Source: Cyanoderma ruficeps (taxonomy: Eukaryota > Chordata > Aves > Passeriformes > Timaliidae). Taken from it: 64,000 bases of DNA. Below the pieces are notes generated by a model, which was not told the DNA's origin, made no database searches, and saw only the letters and a program-made list of their open reading frames with translations. The stretch spans positions 11,984,944 to 12,048,943 of the forward strand of contig VZDJ01006585.1 of assembly GCA_008694505.1 (NCBI GenBank), read 5' to 3'. Positions 57,609 to 64,000 of the stretch are shown one piece after another; position 1 is the first letter of the stretch; every line of letters starts with the position of its first letter. The translations under genes were made by a program, and so were the position numbers.

Positions 57609-58209
57609 TGTACTGGTTTTGGCTGGGATAAAATTAATTTTCTTCAGAGTACCTGGTGTGGGACCCTGTTTTGGATTTGTGCTGAAAACAGGGCTGATGA
57701 CAGAGGCATGTTTTAGGTATTGCTGAGCACTACTTACACAGAGCCAATGCTTTTTCTGCTCCTTACTCCACAGAACCAGCAAGTAGGCTGGGGGTGCACA
57801 AGAAGTTGATGGGGGACACACACAGCCAGGAAAGACAGAGAGACTCCAACTGACCAAAGGGATGTTCCAGACTACATGATGTCATGCTCAGCTTATCAAG
57901 CTGAGGGAGGAAGAGGCAGGTAGGAAGAGGAGTGATGACACTTTTTATTCCCAAGTCATTACTACAGATGATGGAGGCCTGCTTTCCTGGGGATGGCTGA
58001 GCACCTGCCTGCACCTGTAAAGCAATGAATGAATTCCTTGTTTTGATCTGCTTGCATGTGCTGCTTTTGTTTTCCCTATTAAACTGTCTTTATCTCAACC
58101 CACAACTTTTCTAATTTTTACCCTTCTGGTTCTCTCCCCCATCCCACCATGGAGAAGTGAGTGAGTAGCTGCATGGACCTGAGTTCCTGGTTGGGGTTAT
58201 ACCACAACC
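57609..58209 (+). mobile_element. Solo LTR of an ERVK-like endogenous retrovirus
   Basis: This 601-base LTR begins TGTACTGGTTTTGGCTGGGA and ends with GGGTTATACCACAAC, close to the TG...CA ends of a common bird ERVK LTR. Inner blocks fit: 'tttggatttgtgctgaaaac', 'ggctgggggtgcacaagaag', 'ccaactgaccaaagggatgt', 'atgatgtcatgctcagctta' (U3), 'ggaggcctgctttcctgggg' and 'aactgtctttatctcaaccc' (R/U5). The TATA box is decayed to CTTATCAAG at 57892-57900, and ATTAAA at 58078-58083 serves as polyadenylation signal. CTGGA before and CTGGC after may be a worn target duplication. No internal region is attached. Few CpGs remain, so it is fairly old. Confidence 0.88.
58078..58083 (+). promoter_or_regulatory. 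Polyadenylation signal of the ERVK-like LTR
   Basis: ATTAAA, followed by 'ctgtctttatctc', stands at the expected R/U5 position about 125 bases from the LTR end. Confidence 0.6.
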
Positions 58210-59160
58210 CTGGCAAACCTGTAAAACTGCCGACAAAATCCTAATATTGGCACTAGAAACACATATTACATTGATTTGCAGTAAAGCACAGCAAGGTAGC
58301 ACTAAACTTTTGAGTGGTCTCTGCAGTATATTTTCTTGTTTTGGGTGAATGGAACGTACACAGCGGCTGTTGTAGTACATCACTAGAATTAGTTTCTTGG
58401 GATTAGCATAATGCTATTCTATGAATCCTCCTTTCCATTTTACGACTTCTGTGTGGCTGTTTGTTTATAGAAAATCCTATCAATCACCTGGATTCATTAG
58501 AAGTCTGCTTGAACAGCACAGTTCTGTATAATTTTCTTTACCATTATTTTTAAAACTGTGCATGGGAAAACAGAGTCTGTGCAATTTTTTATTTGGTATA
58601 ACACTATCCTTTGAGAGGTAGACTAGATTTACATCAAGGCTGATTACACCAAGATACGATCTAACTGCGAAAAAAAGTATGTAAAAATATCCACAGTTTC
58701 CATTAAAAAGGGATCATTTTGATATAGGAAAGTTGTTTAGTCTGGGATAGCAAGGAAAAGATTTTGCTAATGGTATTCCAGAATAATGATATTCAGGCAC
58801 TGCCTAACAACCCATTTCAACATAAAGGTTTGGAAACTCTAGAGAAACCTGCTTCTGTAGATACAGATTTAAAAACAGCTTTGAAACTTTTTCCCATTAA
58901 AGTCAGGTCTACTGTGGGGAAAACTTTCCTTTTGCTCACCTTCTTTTCTTTCCTCTGCTTCTCACCCAAGTGATATTAGGAATGTAATTAGCTGAAGAAA
59001 GATTCTATATGCAACATTACATAGGTCTTTTAGCTACTTGCACTGAAAGTTACATGGTTGTAGGAATTCAACTAATGTAAAACAGTCTTTAAATACTGAA
59101 TACATAATTAACTATTTTCACATTGAAACAGGAAAGATGTTGTTCTTATGACTTTGTTGG

Positions 59161-59209
59161 GGAATTATTCCAAGGTGGGATTTTTTGGGTGGAATTATTC
59201 CAAGGTGGT
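59161..59209. repeat. Spaced direct repeat
   Basis: GGAATTATTCCAAGGTGG occurs at 59161-59178 and again at 59191-59208, with a T-rich spacer. GGAATTATTCC is itself palindromic. Local duplication is the simplest reading. Confidence 0.9.
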
Positions 59210-61210
59210 TTGTTTTGTTTTTTTGGTTTTTTTTTTTTTTTTAATGTGTGTGAGGGAGTGAAGCTGTGAGTTCACTATATCCAATGGGAAAATACAGTTA
59301 AAAGGGGCAAAAATGACGTTTCAAGTTCTTAACTGGATCGTGGATCGGTTCCTTAGAATAATCTTTCTTAAAGTTTTTTAATTTTCACTGCTCATTATGA
59401 GTTAACGGCTTACCTTGGTATAATTGTTACTTGTTTTCCACATATCTTCCAAATTTCGCTTTCTTTCTCACTTTACATTTATAGTTTAAACTTTTGGATA
59501 TGTATTTAGTCACGTTCTCCTACATATTATTAAAAAAAGGCACTAAAGATAAATAGCATGTGTTCCTTCTGTTCTGTGCAAATATTCAAATCCTTTGACA
59601 TGACTGAAGCTCCTATTATATTTCAACTCCATGGAAAAAATTCAGAAGTTTCCCCCCTCATTCAAAAACAATTTCAAACTGTATCTGAAGTAATCTTTCT
59701 AGTAGAAATGATAACTAGAAGAGGGTAATTAACCATGTGAATTGACCTCAAAGGATCAATGTGAAGGTATGAATGGCATACTTGTAAATTCTTTTTTTCT
59801 TTAAGATTTAGTAGAGAAAGAACTGTCTGTCACTTACGGAGTCTGAATAGAAAAGCTAAGTTTCTTCTTGTTTTTTTGTCTTTTAGTCAGCATAATATAT
59901 TTTAGTTTGTTTATTTTTTTAGCATATTTAATAAAACTTCACTTTAGATAAGTTAGTATGTCAAAGTTCTTTTATATTGAAGTCTTTTGTTTTATCTGTA
60001 TTTAACCTGTAGATGGAAAAACTATTACACAAATTGATTGAGTCAAAACAGGAGTAATAACTATTGAAAAGAAGTTGCTTAAAACTCTTCAATACTAAGA
60101 ATGAATGAAATATAATACACACTCTTATTTTCCCCAGTATTTTAGTGTCTTTTAGGTCATTCTGCGTGTATTCTGTAAGCCATATACTGAGACATGTTTT
60201 GGAGTAATTTAGTTGGAGGAAGGACATGATATTAGATATAACACATAATGCTTAGTTTTCTTCATGCTTGAGTATGCTGCCCCAGTTTCTCTGCCTTTCT
60301 TATCATTCATTACTCATACTGAGATAGCATCTCTGAGGCATAGGTGCCCTTCTATGCACTGTGCAAAAATAGGAAAGAGAAGTTTCCTGCCTTGAGAAGA
60401 AAGAGAAGCTGCCTTGATTTTATTATTCAGAAAGTTCTGAAGGGAAGTCTGAGTAAGCAAGTGATGAAGGGGTTTAACCCTTTCTGCCTATTCACTGAGT
60501 GGTCACAGTTCAGGGCCATGCTCAAAGATTGTGCCTCAGTTTCCAAAGCACCAAGTAGTTCAAGTTGAAGTCTTTAGACCTGAGGCTTGTTTTCCAAACT
60601 GTATAATCAAACCAACCCATTGGAATTGAAGGAAAATACACACTGGTTCTTAAGACCCGAGATCTTTCTTAATTATAGTTACGTCAATGAGCAGCGCAAA
60701 TACTGTTGGCTGGAACTGTGATCAGAACACAACAGTAGAAGTAACAGTTCTACCAGAATCTCAGTAGAATATAAGGTCTCTGTTAACCCCTCTAATATAT
60801 ACTTTAGGGCAGAATTTGTGATCGACAGCTTTCAAACATTTCCCATATTCACTGCATTAATCTTCTTACCTTGCATGCAAGAACAGCAGCTAAAAGAGCC
60901 TGCAATTATAAAACCTATTTGAGATTACATCAGTAACTCCTGCCATGATTTGTTGAGTTGCTATCAACCAAATGTATAAGTAATAAAATTTAAGGGAAAT
61001 TTACGAAATTTTTAAATAGCTCAGTGATATTGTGTATCTAGTCAACACATTATTGCAAATATAACTAAAATTGTTTTTAAAAGTTTTATTTGACTTTGAA
61101 TAAGAAGAAAGTAAAAGCAGAGAAAAAAAAAAGTATTCTGTAATACCAGTTACACACTGATTATGTTTGAATTTGATACACAGAAAAGAAAGTTTATATG
61201 AATTATTGCA

Positions 61211-61247
61211 GTTTCCCTTTCCCTTCCCCTTCCCCTTCTCCTTCCTC
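61211..61247. repeat. Polypyrimidine tract
   Basis: An almost uninterrupted run of C and T built from CCCTTT, CCCTT and CCTT units. The reverse strand is a GGAAA-type purine run. Confidence 0.85.
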
Positions 61248-61623
61248 ATTTGTTCTGCAAACTCATTCCTTCTTTGGCATTTGTTGAACAGAGGTATTGC
61301 TGGTGAATGTGAGCTCTATTTCTCATTTTATTCATTGCAAAGAAGTATTCAAATGGCCAGTCAGATACCAAAAAATCGAAGTGTCTGTTTTATATAATTT
61401 GCTAGCAGAATAAATTATAAATAATGTGAGCTTTAAAATCCTGGACAGGTGCTAAATGCTACAGAAGGTGAAAGAAAATTAGTGTGAAAATACACTTTAT
61501 TAATATTTGGAGAAAATATCTGTTTGAAATGAAACTGAGTGAAATATTGTGTAGTGAGATGACTGTGGGTTCTACTGGTTCACTGTTCTTTCGAAGTACA
61601 TGCACTTAAGTTGGGACAAAACT

Positions 61624-61905
61624 TTATTCATCTGGGGCACATTTGGCAAAAAGTATTTTGCAGGTCATCATTTGTTCTTTCCTTCTTTTACCTAGTGAAT
61701 GGCTGTTATTGCCATTGTGACCCACCCCAGCCTGGTTTTGCTTGGACCTCATCGCCTCATCTACTCTCAGAGTTAAGAGTCCAGTGAAGAAGGCAGTCAC
61801 TTTGCTGTAGACTTCACCACTTGTTGGTGAAAGTTGCCAGAATCCCTGGTGTGAGAACAATGTTCTTTCCCTGATACACCAGACAAAGCGTGTGTCATCT
61901 GCCAC
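61624..61905 (-). other. Unexplained 93-codon open frame (possible pseudo-exon)
   Basis: This frame is less AT-driven than the others. It holds a hydrophobic segment (TSGEVYSKVTAFFTGLLTL) and a charged C-terminus, and its last codons run into an AATAAA on the minus strand (about 61622-61627). I recognise no domain. It may be a fragment of an old retrocopy or simply chance; no splice pattern supports a host exon. Confidence 0.2.
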
Positions 61906-62079
61906 AAGCTGGCATTAGTGACTGGTGTGACTGGTTTCCCTCACATAGGTTCCTATGTAAAAATGTTTACCTTCCTAACTCTGGCTTAAGAAACTGTATC
62001 AACTCTCAGGTAAGGAATTGTGTCTGTCTTTCTTAAACTTTGATGCATACCATTGTCTTGATGAGCAACTACCAGTCTT

Positions 62080-62446
62080 TGTTGGAGAGATTGTGTGGGG
62101 TTGTTCAGCCTGGATTACAGGAGACACCTTAAGGGCTTTCAGTGTATAAAAGGGTCTTATAAGACAGATGGAGAAAGACTTTTTACCAAGATCTCTAGTT
62201 ATGAGGGGCAACATTTATAAACTGAAGAGAGAAGGTTTAAATTGGACATAAGGAAGATTTTTTTAATGAGAAGAGTAGTGAGGCCAGAGAAGTTGTGGAT
62301 GCTCCATCTCTGGAAATGTTCAAGGTCAGGCTAGATGAGGCTTTGAATATCCTGGTCTAGTAAAAGATGTCCCTGCTACATCAGGAGGATTGCACTAGAT
62401 GATCTTCATAGATTTCTTCTAATCCAAACAATTCTGTAATTCTGTC
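62080..62446 (+). mobile_element. CR1 retrotransposon, C-terminal ORF2 and 3' UTR
   Basis: The plus-strand order is 'gttgttcagcctggattaca', 'aagactttttaccaagatct', 'agttatgaggggcaacattt', 'gagaagttgtggatgctcca', 'ctctggaaatgttcaaggtc', 'atcctggtctagtaaaagat' and 'gcactagatgatcttcatag', ending in the octamers ATTCTGTAATTCTGTC (62430-62445). Several small deletions shorten it. It is 5'-truncated. Confidence 0.9.
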
Positions 62447-64000
62447 TCAAGTCTTCCATCTTGCCATAACCTTCAATCATGGACCATTTAACCAGCTTAC
62501 AGTTTTCTTCAGTCAAAAAATAGCTATATGCCTTTATAGTGGAATTTTGTGTATTCGTAAAAGTCCAGGTAGCAATTTTTCTCTTTCTTATTGTCTTGTT
62601 ATGCCAGCACATATTTAATCTACTAAGCACCAGTTCTGACTCAATGAGACCTGTGCATAATTCTTACTCGAATGGACTCTCCAGCAAGTGCTTTGCCTAT
62701 ATCTTGCATTCATTTAAATGATGATGACTGATGAACTGCAAGCCCTTGGTCTCACTAATTTCTGTGATTCTCAGTCTTTGCTATTCATTTCAGTCAGGTA
62801 TGCACAGATTTACCTCTCCCATGGGTTTGCCCAGCTGAAGGGGCCTTGTGGTTTTCCTGGAGGCGACTTCACGTTCTTTGTCTTACTCCACTCTTCTAAG
62901 AAGTGCCTACATTAAAATACCTGTGATTGTCTTGAGATGAATAAGTAATTCTTGAACAGCTTTCTTCAAGAGTGAAGTAACATTATTTAAACTTGAATGT
63001 AATTTAATGGAAGCACATGTATTTACACTAAGGAAGCAATTTTATTTCCCCAAAATAATTACCTATTGCCGTCTATGTGTTTCAAGAAAATCAGAGTCTG
63101 AGAAATAAATCTAGCTTTCGATCAAATCAGACACTCTTGAAAATGACATAAGTATAATCTAAGTGAGTTATCCACACACCAGTTTAAACTGTAAGGGCTT
63201 TTACATTTCTGAGCTGCAGGTTTTACTTTATGGCAAGTTATTATACTGTAAGTGCACAAGAGACAACATGATGTGTTTTCAAAGAGTAATCTTGGAAGAT
63301 GCTCAGAATTGAGATTACTTGTGAATTCAACAGAACGTGTAGTTTGCTATGCAATGCTATTGTTTGTGAACTGCCTTTCATTTTATTGAAAATATGCATA
63401 TACATAACTCAAACACAGTTTTGAAAATGAAAACATGCCAAAAAGCTGAACTGTTGCACCAATTGTAAGCTAACAGATAACGACAAAGAAGAAGTTGGTT
63501 CAGATGAATGGCAATAGCAGACAAAGCACTCTTCCCTCATTTTATTCTATGCATAAATTAAATATTTTTAACATTCAGTTAGTTCTAACCGCATGTTGTG
63601 ATGTCGTAACACACGGCAGACATACAGGTAGATGAACCACTGTGCATATCACCACAGTGTAGATAAAGCAGCACGGGATGTGCTATTGTATTTAATTCAT
63701 TCTACAGAGCATACATGTCAAATAAGTGAGAATTAATCCAGACTGACAGATAATTTAAATAGCCGTGTTTGAAATATTTGTGGGTTTTAAATACCATGTC
63801 AACAGGTGCAGTTTGCACAAAGAAAATTACAAATGCCATTATAATTTAAAAGAAGAATTTCCTTATACTACTTGTAGTGGTCTAAATGAAAACAATAAAT
63901 TTGGCTTAACTAAATGAAATAATGATGTCTGATACTATTTTCTAAAATTCTTCTCTAAAGGGTTTAGACCTTGACTTACTGAACTGTGTCTCTTGCACCA
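62447..64000. other. Unassigned AT-rich non-coding DNA
   Basis: No gene or element is recognised to the end of the window. A patch with several CpGs at about 63590-63680 stands out slightly from the background and could be a conserved non-coding element. Confidence 0.45.

Larger units (their letters stand above)
58210..62079. other. Unassigned AT-rich non-coding DNA
   Basis: No exon is supported. It contains an 18-base direct repeat at 59161 and 59191, a T16 run at 59227-59242, a polypyrimidine tract at 61211-61247 and an unexplained 93-codon minus-strand frame at 61624-61905. Confidence 0.5.

Noticed and set aside
1..64000. Host exons, tRNA, rRNA or known microRNA genes
   Set aside because: I looked for domain-like frames with splice borders and for tRNA boxes and found none that hold up. 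This is a negative by eye only; transcript mapping could overturn it.

Overview
The window reads as AT-rich nuclear DNA from a bird. It contains at least sixteen pieces of CR1, the non-LTR retrotransposon that dominates avian genomes, several ending in the CR1-specific ATTCTATG-type 3' octamer repeats. It also contains three long terminal repeats (LTRs) of families I recognise from bird genomes. No Alu, L1, B-element or poly-A SINE of mammalian type is visible. The order cannot be fixed from this window; the LTR families suit a neoavian or passerine bird.

I find no host protein-coding exon, rRNA, tRNA, CRISPR array or operon-like structure. Open reading frames longer than about 60 codons are either remnants of CR1 ORF2 (8227-8451, 32477-32674, 33030-33335, 38562-38816, 39122-39379, 39743-39937, 47914-48285), frames inside LTRs, or chance frames in AT-rich DNA. 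The window is best described as intergenic or deep-intron sequence shaped by retrotransposon insertion.

Layout: 1-4.7 kb is unassigned, then a CR1 tail at 4730. A solo ERVL-like LTR with a perfect 5-bp target duplication lies at 5520-6516, and a 1.35-kb CR1 at 7870-9222. From 9.2 to 20.2 kb there is mostly unassigned DNA with two CR1 scraps and a doubtful LTR. A second LTR of the 5520 family lies at 20226-21146, with a CR1 at 22805-23445. The 25-31 kb part holds CR1 pieces on the minus strand, a 59-base poly-A tract with an uncalled base, a CpG-bearing LTR/leader island at 27588-28469 and a CR1 inserted into a CR1 at 29918-30562. A composite of two minus-strand CR1s fills 32390-34180. The longest CR1 (37556-40150), itself split by a younger CR1, covers part of the endonuclease, the linker, the reverse transcriptase and the 3' UTR. 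From 41 to 64 kb there are four more CR1 copies, one ERVK-like solo LTR (57609-58209) and a striking 49-bp-arm palindrome at 46700-46799.

Nothing here works together as a living system. All reverse transcriptase remnants have lost the catalytic Asp-Asp pair and carry stops. The observations most worth following are the long hairpin, the nested CR1 insertions with readable junctions, the solo LTR with its target duplication, and the CpG-rich retroviral leader with a tRNA-like antisense stretch.
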